A stretch of 64,000 bases of DNA from Straminergon stramineum (lineage: Eukaryota > Streptophyta > Bryopsida > Hypnales > Calliergonaceae): contig OY987270.1 in the NCBI GenBank assembly GCA_963920665.1, positions 17,200,019-17,264,018 of the forward strand, in the 5' to 3' direction. A model generated the notes under the pieces. That model saw only the letters and a list, made by a program, of their open reading frames with translations, was not told where the DNA came from and did not search any database. How positions within the stretch are numbered: position 1 is the first letter of the stretch; every line of letters begins with the position of its first letter. A program made the position numbers and the translations under genes. Positions 21,440-33,000 of this stretch are shown in pieces.

Positions 21440-24400
21440 TCTCCTGCTCCCGTAAACGCATGTATGCGAAGAACACCGCGTAGTGAAACTGCAACAAACA
21501 GTCCCGCCCATGTCAAGAGTGAAATCCAGAAAAACACAAACGGATAATCATAACTCACTACATACACGGCCTTCTCGAAAACATAACTCGGTTCCTATCA
21601 TCATCAAAGGACAAAGCAAAGGACTCCTGTACTCATCCAGGACGGACATGACCAGCACCAAAGACGTCAAGCTCAGGCAGCCTTGTGAAATTATCGGTGA
21701 CCAGGAAAACTGGACCATACCTGCTGTTCAAACGAGAGGGTCAACCTCCTCACCTCCTCTTCGTAGAAAGCCTTGTCCAGCATCTGACTCTCTCCGAAGG
21801 CTAACTTCGAGAATATGGCCTGGTATGGAGGGTACTTCTCCATAGCTCCTCGGACCTGTGTCACGATCAATGCCATGCCCCCGTGAGTTCACAGCACTGA
21901 AACAGCACCAGCATCTTCTTGTCATGCCAAACAGCACCGGGAAACAACACTTTCTCATCTTTGAGTTCCCACAACTAAAGTGATAGCTGAGGAGCAACAA
22001 AATGCACGAAACGACACCCAACGAAAGTCGAACTTCTCAGGAGGCGCCTTCTCATATATCTGGATACACTATTAACACTGTGGAGGACACAAAAGACACT
22101 ACACGATTGGTGTATCCATTCATCACCGCTGCGAACAGCAACTCCACTCCACTCCTCTCTACTTATGTGGGTTGCATAAGAATTAAAGCATATTCATCTA
22201 TCCTTCAAGCATAGTAGTGCGAATAGTGTCGTCAAGAAGCCATTAGATGCAAGAAGTTGGACGCAAGTTAATCGGGGCAGTAAACAGATCCCTTACAAGG
22301 AAAGTGGCCCACAATACATAAACCTAAGATTGTACTATACAACCATCGAACAAATGCAATGACGCAGGAGGTCAAAGTGAGTACCGCGTCAAAATCGTCA
22401 CAAGCTGCCAGCTCTTCATGCCCGTAAGGAAACCTGCCAAGAATCATCCATGAAGAGAAGCTTCATATCCACCACTGCAATAAAAGAATACAAATGGATA
22501 CCCTCCTCTCGATATCCTATACACGCCCAATGCCAGACAAGGATATCAGAATTCAGAGCAACTCACAAGATACCGAATTTCGAGTACAGCTTCCTTCGAT
22601 CGTCACGAGTCAGCTCCGTTCCGATGCTGCACACATTCACAAAATCTCACGGGTCAGCTCTCCACGGCACGGCCTCTCGAGTCTCCGACTAGTATGACCA
22701 CATCACCCGGTTGAGAAGTCTACAGTTGAGGCCCACATACATCAACACATCATCAGCAAGTCAAGTCACAAAAATACACTCAAGTCAAATGCTTGCCTGT
22801 TGATAGTAATGTTCACAGCACGTCGATCCGCCTCAAAAGACAGAAGATCACACATAATCGTGGACGTTGCACCTCCAAGTTTCTGCTCCACAACAACCAC
22901 GACAAAACAAAAAACCAAGATCAACTTACTCCATGCTTTCACACTCAAGAACGGCATCGCAAACGCACAGACAAGCCGCACAAAAATGACAAACCAGAGC
23001 TACCATCCAACTCACAAGACATTCAACTATCTTTCAAGAACGAAGAAAAACTCCCACAAAACCGAAATCTCTACCCACTACCATCTACACCAATTCATCG
23101 CAAACTCCACGGACCTGACAAAACCTGTAAAAGTCCTCCAGGTACGCTTTGTAAAGAGTGTTCCGCATGATCTCTATGTTCATATCGTCCAGATCCTACA
23201 CATGGTCACCGATCTTCTCAGAAACTGCAAAAAAAACTCCACTAATCCGCAATTCATAAAAAACGTAAAACAACTCACATCTTCCACCAGCACCCAGGGC
23301 CCTCAACACTGCATTCCACCATCCGTCCATCTCACACTCATACCCAATGCAATACCTAGCTGCTTTCCAGAAAAAAAAATCACCACTTCAACCAAACTCA
23401 AATCCCAGAAACAAAAACCAATCCGCTTACTTCGGAAGTGATGCACTCCGAAAAATAAGGAGCCAACGGGGTGTCCACGAGCACCAGGCGATACAACTCC
23501 CGCATGTTCTGGGCAACTGCAAGAGTGGCAATGCTGCAGCAAACCATCCAACCGATCAGACAGAACCAAATACGGACCATACCTCCCTGCATCACACATC
23601 TCGCTTCAATGCAAGTCACAAGAGTCAAACACAATACACAAATTTATCCTGTAAGAGTTTCGGTTGCCATTCAACTTATGACAACACATTCATTTCCAAA
23701 CACCACAAACTATACCAACCGACGTGCACAATTGCACTGCTGCCACCAATTCTACAAGAAAAACAGAAGAAAAAGGAACCCGGGAATGAGATATCCCATG
23801 CTCCGAAAACTGCCACCTTGAAAACCGACACCTACTTCAAGAATGACAACTTCCACGCAGGAACCCACAATAAACACCAAGGACCGCGCCCCAACAAATA
23901 CCTGTCAAACAAACCCAGAGGATGGCACTTCTCCAGAAGCTCGTGAACATCTCGCTCGTGCAACGTCCCCGTCACGATCAGAACCACATTGTCGATCATG
24001 TGACCATACCTGCCACATCAATCCCGGTGAAAGTCGCATCAGTCCACAAATACACTGCACCACTCCATAACTCAAACATCATCCCAGCTTCATAAACCAC
24101 CGCTTGGACTACGTGGTATGGTTCTGCTGCAACTCCGGTAGATGTAAATGGGCCCTACTCGTTATCAAGAAGATCACGGATTTTGTCAACAAGAAATGGA
24201 TCGAAGAATTGGTTCTAGTACAAATGAAGATCTTAGTTGATCTGAATCCTGGTATAAATTCCAGAAAAAAGTAGCTTTTCCTGATCATATTGGTCATAAT
24301 CGGGTTCCTGTGACGCTCATCAACGGCTAGCGAATAAGGACGATCGGAGACCCTAGATTCATCCCTCAATGCCGATAACACGTCCATTGCCACGGGAAAC

Positions 24401-25171
24401 ACCTGTTGATCGCCACACTCTCTTCCTGGGGCAATCAGAAAATGGAAACGCGGAAAAAGGCAGCAACACTCACGTGATGTACTCCAGAAACGTGGACAGC
24501 GGCTCCGAGGCTTGCGTCAACATGTGGTTGTACTCGTCCACCAGCTTCTGTGTGCACTTCTCCACGATCGTGGCTGTGTGAAGAGGCGAGGGTTCTGCAT
24601 ACACGGACAATCCAGTAAATTGAGGACCCCGCTTATGGCTTCACGACCAGTAGATAAACTCGCAAAATTAGGGCAATTCCCCTGGACCTCCGCACAAAAC
24701 CTCCAGATACATAGCTCGTCAAATAATTTGGAGACTATAATAAACAACTCCACTCTCCACTGTAGGCCATCTCTCTAAACGCTCAGCATACCAAGACGGC
24801 GAACAGAAATCGGTGAAAGTATTCAATTCAGGTCTCACCACAGAGTGAAAAAAAAATGCATCGAAAACAACTTCAAGTCCACGAAAGGCGTGAATCAATC
24901 TGAACCCTAACAAACCGCGACTAGGGAGCCACTCACAAACCCTGGCACAGGGGATTGGAACCCCACCGACCGAAAATGACCTACCGTTCGCCAAGAAAGG
25001 TCCGTAATCCGTGGCGCCCAGGTGCATTTTGATGTCGTCCAAAGTCTCGCACTGGCACAGGTTGTTGTAATCGGCGGACGTGAGCAGCCCCGATCGGTAG
25101 CCCCGCACGATGGCCTCCAAGTAGCCGCTGTCCACGTTGAAATTCATCATCTCGAACCCGTACATCGACAT
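21327..25171 (-). pseudogene. V-ATPase subunit d, left duplicate (3'-truncated, promoterless)
   Basis: This duplicate has the same ten-exon structure as the intact gene at 55,002-58,816, shifted by 33,645 bp. Exons (minus): 25171-24985, 24594-24474, 24009-23902, 23533-23431, 23195-23115, 22882-22797, 22626-22567, 22433-22385, 21855-21721 and 21488-21327. All nine introns are retained, so the copy was made from DNA, not mRNA. The frame is intact through ...RIHDGI. There the duplicated block ends (about 21,371) and the frame runs into foreign sequence, adding 14 residues before a TGA at 21,329-21,327. The predicted product is 363 residues against 353 for the intact gene. Only about 233 bp upstream of the ATG was copied, without the TATA site seen at the other locus. 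It may be unexpressed, or use a promoter in the GC-rich sequence at 25,405-25,620. Confidence 0.88.
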
Positions 25172-25404
25172 GGTGCCTGCAAATTAAAAATTCGCTTCTG
25201 GACAATTCTTCCCGTGCCCTAATCCGATTCGCCAGCAACGAATCGCGAATTCCAAACCCACCAAAATCTTTGCGAAGTTGGATCACTCCAAAACCCCAGG
25301 GATAACCAATAATTTTGCGCTCGGATCTGAAAGTCACTGAAAGAATTCGAGATGCACCGCAGTAGGGAAAGGAAATCGAAATGGCTGGAGGTCTGGAGAT
25401 TCCG
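21371..25404. repeat. Segmental duplication SD, left copy (4,034 bp)
   Basis: It matches 55,016-59,049 in direct orientation with no net length difference. I noticed only two differences: G at 21,378 against A at 55,023, and T at 25,316 against C at 58,961. Flanks differ completely on both sides. No target-site duplication or terminal repeat is evident. Confidence 0.93.
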
Positions 25405-25620
25405 AGGCCGATCCTCGGTACTAAGTCCCCGACGTTTTCTTAAAAACCCCGGGGACCCACAAGCTGCCCCCGCCACCAACCTGCCCGCCGCCCAAACCCT
25501 ACAGCCCGACCTTGAAACCCGCCCCCCAGTCCGGTTCTCAAACCAGGTGACTCCTCGGAGGCCTCTTCTCCTCATCGCCCTGTCGCCGCCCTTCGTCTTG
25601 TTTTCATAAGTTAGTAATCC
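25405..25620. other. GC-rich stretch adjoining the duplication
   Basis: A C-rich, CpG-containing stretch directly abuts the duplication breakpoint and sits upstream of the gene-like region at 26.1 kb. Just beyond it are telo-box-like strings (gggtttaggg at about 25,796; aaaccctaa at about 25,896), common near plant gene starts. It could be a promoter or first exon of the 26.1-kb gene. I see no certain coding frame. Confidence 0.35.
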
Positions 25621-26121
25621 GAGGCCTTCTTCAACGCACTACTCATCATTCAGTGCGCTTCTCCTCATTCAAGTAATGCAGTTAATTTTTTTTTCAAATG
25701 AGGTCACAACTCATGCTATTTATTTCTTGTAATTGGATTAGTGACTGTGAAGTTGGTAATTTTTCGATAAACTGCTCACTCTGTTTGCTACTTGGGTTTA
25801 GGGTTTTAGTCAGGGAATAAATTGAATTTTTGATGAAGGGTTAAGAACAAGACCAGCTCATCCTTCAAATCGGAGGACTTATGTCATTTAGGGCTTAAAC
25901 CCTAAATCTTGAAGTTGCATTCATGATTTTGGTTGTTCTATTGGTGTGAACTTAATGCTTGATGTATTGTTGTTTTAAAAGTTCAATCTTTATAAGTTTA
26001 GGAAACTTTAGGTGTAGGTTTTTTCAAAGTATTGTGTTCTTCATAGCATTTGGAATATTATCTATTAGTTTTCATAATACATGTGACATTTCTATAATCT
26101 TCAAGATTCATTCAAGGAATT

Positions 26122-27078
26122 ATGGCCCCAAAGAAGAAGAGGGTTTGGAAACGGGATGAAAGTGCCAAAGAAGCAAGAAGGGCTAAAAAAGAGAGTGAAA
26201 ATGAGAAGAATGCGGAAGCAAATGCTAAGACAAGGATAAAAGACAATGTTCAATCCAAATTTGAGAGAGAGAGAGAGCATCCATTTCACCTCCTATTGCC
26301 ATGAGTAAGGAAGTGGAATCCTCTTCTCTAGTGAAGGCCATGGAGAATGGATTCCTTGATGACTTGAGAATGTTTCGTGTAAAAGATCACAAATTTCTAG
26401 TTCCAACTCTATTGAATTACTCCAATGGGTATGTTTCATACATCATAAACGCCTTGCAAGGATATTTTGATTTCATTATGGATGAGGCATTGGCAAAAGC
26501 AAGAGTGGAAAGAATACTTACCTATTTCGAAGGTAATTTTGTGTATCTTTATATTTTCCCTTCTTTAATGTATTATGTTTTAGGATTTGTTTAATGCAAT
26601 GCCCATTGTTTCACATGTTTATATTCTATGATTTGGTTTCTTGTTTTTGGTATACTTCTATTATGAATCACTTTCATTTCATTCTCTAAGCTTTCTTTTC
26701 TTTTCAACATGAAATGTTACAGATGTTGATTGGGAGAAGTTTGACTTTCAAAGGGCAACGCATCTCATGCACCTACTTGAAGCTAATGACTTCTACTACA
26801 AAAAAACTTTGTGGGAGAATGAAAACATATGGAAAGAGGCCTAGAAGACTAAGCGCATGGGGAATTTGAAACTTCTACATCCTCATAAGACTAAGGAAAT
26901 GCAAGATTGAATGTAGAAGAGAGCTACACAGAACATGATTATTGAAGAAGAAGAACCTCCAACAACAAAAGAAGGAGGTCCAACTTCATCTACAAATCCG
27001 AAAAGCAAGAAGGGCAAATCCAAGACAACATCCAAATCTCCAAACAAAGGAAAAAGCAAAGGTAAAGGCAAGAAATAG
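26122..27078 (+). pseudogene. Decayed small nuclear-type protein gene of unknown function
   Basis: An ATG at 26,122 opens with PKKKRVWKR, a classical basic nuclear-localisation motif, followed by an Ala/Lys/Glu-rich helix. A frameshift lies at or near a GA dinucleotide run (about 26,262-26,277). The frame then continues through 26,301-26,532 (ENGFLDDLRMFRV, SNGYVSYIINALQGYFDF). A GT donor at 26,533 and AG acceptor at 26,721-26,722 join in phase (g|at, giving Asp) to an exon with VDWEKFDFQRATHLMHLLE and a Lys/Ser/Gly-rich tail ending at the TAG at 27,076. That last exon carries three further in-frame stops (TAG, TGA, TAG at about 26,841-26,915). The family is not recognised. The piggyBac element begins only 12 bp after the final stop. 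Confidence 0.5.
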
Positions 27079-27089
27079 GTGGTTCACAT

Positions 27090-30000
27090 TTAACCCCTAA
27101 AGGACCAAACAACGTTTTTTTGAAACATAGCATTTTTGGTCAGGTCACCAATTGTAGAATAATACATATTTTGGATTGAAATTTTTAGAGGATAGGGGGA
27201 CGAGGAGTACCTTTCAAGGGAAATGATTTTCACACCTTTTTTATTTATAGAAAAAAATTTATGACATGAAACGTAGTTTCTGTTGCTCGTAGGGCAGCAT
27301 GGGGACCTCCATTTACACTAATGCAAAAATTTTGGGATTCAGCCCAAAGGTGGAGGGGCAAAGCTCTAGGCAGGGCTCTCAAGTTCGTAGAAAATGGGTT
27401 CCCATTCTGACTCATCTGGGTTACTGTTCTGAGTGTTCTCATTCTTCTTGTGTCAGTCTTGGCCCCATTCACATTCAATGTGGGTCAACATTGTTTTGAC
27501 ACATGGTCATTCCTCTGACAATGGGATAGACTCAAGATCTACAGCATGGTTGGGGTGAATTCTCGATTGTCCCCCCAAGTCAAATTAGGGTTATATGTAA
27601 AAAAAGACTCCTTATTTTCTGATTCATTAATTTATATTTTCTATCTCATGTAGTTATAATTGGGGCTCTGATTGCAAATATGAATTCAAAATTTGCAAAT
27701 TTAACCATGCGTGGCAAATAAAAAATTTCAGGGTTTTTCCAAGGGGATGAGCAACAGGTTTTGTTCACTCCAACCTAACACTATATAGCTCCAATAGTCC
27801 AGTTACAGATACATCCCTAATAGAACTATGGCTCTAGTTACAACTATGTAGATAAAAACAATTGCATGTCATCCAAGAAATGCAGGAGCACGTTCTCAAT
27901 CTTTATGTGATCAAAGTAATTCACAAGTGATCTTCATATCATCCAAAGAATGCAGAAGTGACATGCATTCTAAAAAATTGCATGTTCTCCAAGTGAAATT
28001 CCAATGTACTTGGGGAGATCATTGTCATTGTCAATCTTCTTAGGCATAAGGCATTAGCATACAAAGTGCTGCAAAAGAAATTTCAAGGCATGACAATTTT
28101 GTTATCAATTCATGACAGACTTTCAACCCAAAATTTGTCATTCACTTCCTAGAATTGAATGACCATTCAAAGATGTATCACACCAATTGAACCATGGCTT
28201 ACATCTATGTTATTTGCCATCTATTTGGTGGCAGAACAAGTGGATTTGCACTAATCCCTACAATGCTTTCCCTCTATACAAATTTAATTTCAATGTTCTC
28301 TGCACCATATCCAACTACATGTAACACTGATCAACCGTTAATAAGTGGGAAGTCATAACATCATCCCACACCCTTTTCCACAAAGTCCCAAAAAATATGG
28401 AACAAAAAAGGTATTGCCCCAATCTCTTTGTCAGTTGCATTCATATTGCTAGACCAATGCACACATAATTCAAAATAGAAGGAGCAGAACCCCACAAGTC
28501 CAAGGTATTGTGAACTGTGATCAAACTCAAACAAGAACATAGACATTATAGGAGCAATCGGGTATGAAAAACTCAACGTGATGGGGAGGTATGGCGACCT
28601 TGCAAATCCAAATTCAATGCAGCAGTCCATAGCTTCACGTCAGCTCGCTAGGAGTTCCACGCAACAGGTTGTAAGTGCATCAACTTGGGGAGAGAGCTTG
28701 GCACAACAACTTCGTCGAGGACCCAAGTTCGAGGCATCCCGATCGATGCAGGAAAGCACCCAATCGACGACGCAGCTCGTAGGCCTTCCGACAGTGCATG
28801 CAACAGGGTCGACAAAGTAGGGTCTTCTCTCAACGCAGCAGGCAACCCATTCGATGCAGTAGACATTCGAGACAACGCGGCAGGTGTTCTCAAGAGGGAC
28901 ATCAACATCAACAGTGTAGTTACAAGAGGAGCTGAAGACCGACATCGAGGGTGCTTTGGCCTTACTAGAGTTAGGGCACGACATTTTAGCCAAGCTTTAC
29001 AATGGAACTTCCAAACATCAGTCACGTTTGCAAGAGTTGACAAGCTCTTTGGTCTTTGATCTGGTCGGGCCTAGTGACATTTCTCAAATCTTTGAACCTA
29101 CACAAATAGGGAACGTTCAAGCTCAATTGTTTGAACTTCTTACAACCAAGGAGGGAGCATCTGCAGTGCAAGCCAACAAAGTGGTGGCATTGCTTAATGT
29201 CTCACACTTGCAGTCCTTGCCTGTCCCAAGAGGGACTTTGAAGTGGCCTGCCAATCCACAACCAAGCAACTACCGTCACCACTTCTACAAGCAAGCTGCA
29301 CGTTGTTTGGGGTGGTGCCAACGACGACAATTTCATCCAGATATTCCTCGATTTGTAAAGGAACGAGTTTGGCCGGATTTTGCAAGTACTTCTACAATAA
29401 CTACCTTCAAGCGCAATGCCATAGATTCCTTACTTTGTGAAGGGAAAATGGGTAAGCTAGAATTGCACTCCTTTCAAGTTAGCTAAACTGGAGCTTTACT
29501 TCCATGTTTTTCAAAATAAAATATCAAATAACTTGTTCAAGATCGCTTACCTTCTGTAATGCATTGGGTAGCTTACCAAAGACGACCTCCCTCCTCGACG
29601 CAGTGAGCGGCTGCAGGTTCAGGGGAAATACATCCAACACTCCCCTTCTGACTGCCGCTATAGTGAGCTTTCATCAACCTCTGAAGACAACAATGAGCCA
29701 CAAGTTTCTAAGCCTCTCAATCCCTCAGGGGACATGCCCATAGGGGAACCCAATCTAGATCTATTAGACAGTCAAGAGGAAGGAGAAGAAGAGCTAGCAA
29801 GGCGGCGGGATTCATCATGCGAAAGAGCTTTAGAGGATAGCGAAGACAAAGAAGGAGACGAAATATTCGACGAGGATGAATTCGACAAAGAAGAATTCTT
29901 GTGGCCACTTGAACTTTTGCATTCCCAAAGTGCTTTTGGAAACATACGACAAAAGCGAAGGAGACATCGGTAAGAGAGGGAGCGGGAGAATGGAAGTGAA

Positions 30001-33000
30001 GACGAGGGAAATTTCAAAAATTCACCGGTGCTAGACACAAGCCAGCTTGCAACGGACCATTTGAGGATCCAAAGCCTGACCTCGACGGGCATTGCATGGT
30101 GTGGTGGGGATGACCTGGACCAAGGTGATCGGAGGGCTAAAGTGTAGTGGCGTGGCAGGGAGGAGGCTAGTGGATTGGATCCACTTGGGTCAAGTAGGCA
30201 ATGTCAAGTTCCTGAACAACTAGAACTCCATGCTAGGGAGTTGTTGACTTCCCCTAGAGCTCGATAGCAGGAACAAGAGCTTGAAAGGTGGGTACCAATT
30301 TTTTGGGTAGCTTTATTGGTTGTGCCTGTTTGTTTTTGTTTTTTTTGAAACACATGGATTGTTGTACCTATTTTGAGTGTAGCTGAACTTATTGTGCCAA
30401 CAACATTGCCTCATTATTGGAAATTTGCATTTTTCATATTCTAGGATTAGCAAATGTGAGTAGGGTCTAATGTACCAGAGACCAATGCGACTACTGGATA
30501 TAGTATGGAATTGTTATGAAATCTAGTATTCCTAGATGTTCTATCGAATATTGTGAAATTAGGGTGCACTGTTGTAATTTTTTGACATTTGAATATGAAT
30601 GCACTATATCCCCTAAACATCCAAAGTCTTCTCCAAAATTGACAATTTGAGAAAAATCATTATAAAGTGCTATTTGGAAGAATATTTTGGAATTGGTATA
30701 CAAATAAAAGTTGTAGACTATGAGTTTTAGATTCCATCCATACAATTACAATCACCAATGCCATCACTGACATTCTTTTATAAATTTTGAAAGAAAAATT
30801 TCAAAAGTCCTTCTAAATTCTATTACAAGCAAAAAATGATCATTCTTTGAGTAATATTAGTCGGAATGGATTTGAAATTAGATTCTCTTCAATTGGTGAA
30901 TTTTTGAAACTTTTGTGTTCTTCAAATATATGACCTCATTTTTGCAAATGCAATTTTGAACTAGAGTCAATGCAATTTTGGCTTGGTCAACCACTTCACA
31001 TACTTCCACATTAGTAATTTTAGAAAAAAATGTACACTAGTAACACCACATCCAACCATTAGATAGGACAACAACTTGATAAAGTATTTTCACAAATTAT
31101 GATAACTTTCATCCAAGCAATAGGTAGGATGAAACTTGAGTTTCAATTTGTACATTGTCTAGAAAATAGACGTCTAAGTGCTTAGGGGATATACGTATTT
31201 ACCAGTATTATACAAGAATGCAATACTTTTGAATGAGGTATTGTTGTTTTGGGAGCTCATGAACCTCCATGTGTACAAATGGAAATATTTGAAGAATTAT
31301 TTGTTGACTTTGATGGCTTGTAAAATAACTTTTGTAGAATAAGACCACTTAATTTTGAAGGTCACCTAATTTGACTATTTAGTGCAAAGTCATTTCATAT
31401 ATATATAAATAATATCGAGATGTTCATAGAGTGTTGTTGTTGGTTTTAGGGAGACAACAATTTCAGAGGTACATCTCGATTGGCATGATGAGGATTATTA
31501 CAATTTATATAATGGTGGACAGTCTTCTCATGCTCCTATAGTGCAAGAAGACAATATGGCAACCACCCAGGTATATGTCAATCCTCTTATACCACATGAG
31601 AGAAGGAGGGTTCACAGGAGGAGGGTGGATTATATTGCTCCTATGTTGAGTAATTCGTCCGATAGTGAGGTTCCATATGAGGGAGATGAAAGTAGTGATG
31701 GAGGGGACCTAGACAATCCACATAGTGTGAAGCATAGGTTCCATGACTCAACGTGGGCCCAATCAAATTTCACTTTCTTACCCAAAGCCAAGACTTTTGT
31801 AGGTGCACGAGGTCCTACCACACATTTCCGTGCAATGCCAACATTTATGCAATTGTTTTCCTTGTTTTGGCCCTATACTCTCTTGCGGAAAATAGTGGTA
31901 GAGAGTAACCGTTATGCAACCACACCAGATGAGCATGGGAAAACAAGTGGGGGATAAAGATGGGTGTCTTTGACCGTGAGAACTTTGAAGGCCTATTTAG
32001 AAAAGCGCATCTTTATGGGGTTGAAAAAACAACCAAATATGAGGACATATTGGAGCAAAGAAGGCTCTTTTTTTCATTGTCCTCGGATTTCTAAAATTTT
32101 GTCTAGGGCAAGATTTGAAGCTATTACAAGATGTCTACATGTCACAAATCCATCGAACTATGTTATAGAGAGAGATTTGCCGGGTTATGATAAGATGGGT
32201 CAAGTGCGGTGGCTCATACATGATATTAGAGATAGTTTCAAGCGCGAATGGACTTTGGGCAAGTATCTCACTATAGACGAAATGATGATACGCTACAAAA
32301 GCTCGTATTGTCCTACTAGGCAATATATGCCAAAAAACCCACAAAAATGGGATATAAAGGTTTGGTGCTTAGTAGACTCATCATCCAAGTATGTTTTCAA
32401 CTTTGAAATTTATTGTGGGGCCAACCATAATGGAATAGAAGAAGTACCACCAATGGTGCGTGTAGAAACGAATGTGGCTCACAACGTGGTGATGAGATTG
32501 GTGAATGGCCTAGTGGGAAAGGGACATGCAGTTGTCATGGACAACTACTTTTCTAGCATTGGGTTGTTTACAGAGTTGGCCACAAGTGAAATTTATGCCA
32601 TGGGCATTGTGAGGAGAAATCGAGTGGGCCTACCTTTAGCATTGCAAGCGGTTCAAAATTGGAGAAATTCACCTCAAGGCACATTAGAGTGGAGAATGCA
32701 TGAATCTTTAGGCATTGCATGTGTATTGTGGAAGGACAAACGTCCGGTTCTCCTCATTTCCACTCATGCATTGCCTATTGGTTTTCCATGTGTGCCGGTA
32801 CCCACGGTTCCCCGTAGGAATGGGACAAGAAGGGATGCAATTCAAACCTCCCCTATCCATCTAGAATATACCACCCACATGAGAGGGGTGGATGTGGCGG
32901 ACCAACTTAGAGCTTCGTATTCTAGCCAAACTAGGTCGCACAAGTAGTGGCATAGAGTTTTTTACTTCCTATTGGATACGACGGTAGTCAACATGTATGT

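Noticed and set aside
22800..23946. Plus-strand frames of 213 and 199 codons (repeated at 56,445-57,591)
   Set aside because: They run antisense across exons and introns of V-ATPase d and are duplicated only because the whole block is.
31541..31957. Treating the piggyBac region as two separate genes split at 31,955
   Set aside because: Both parts are in the same frame and form one domain; the TAA at 31,955 is a single inactivating stop.
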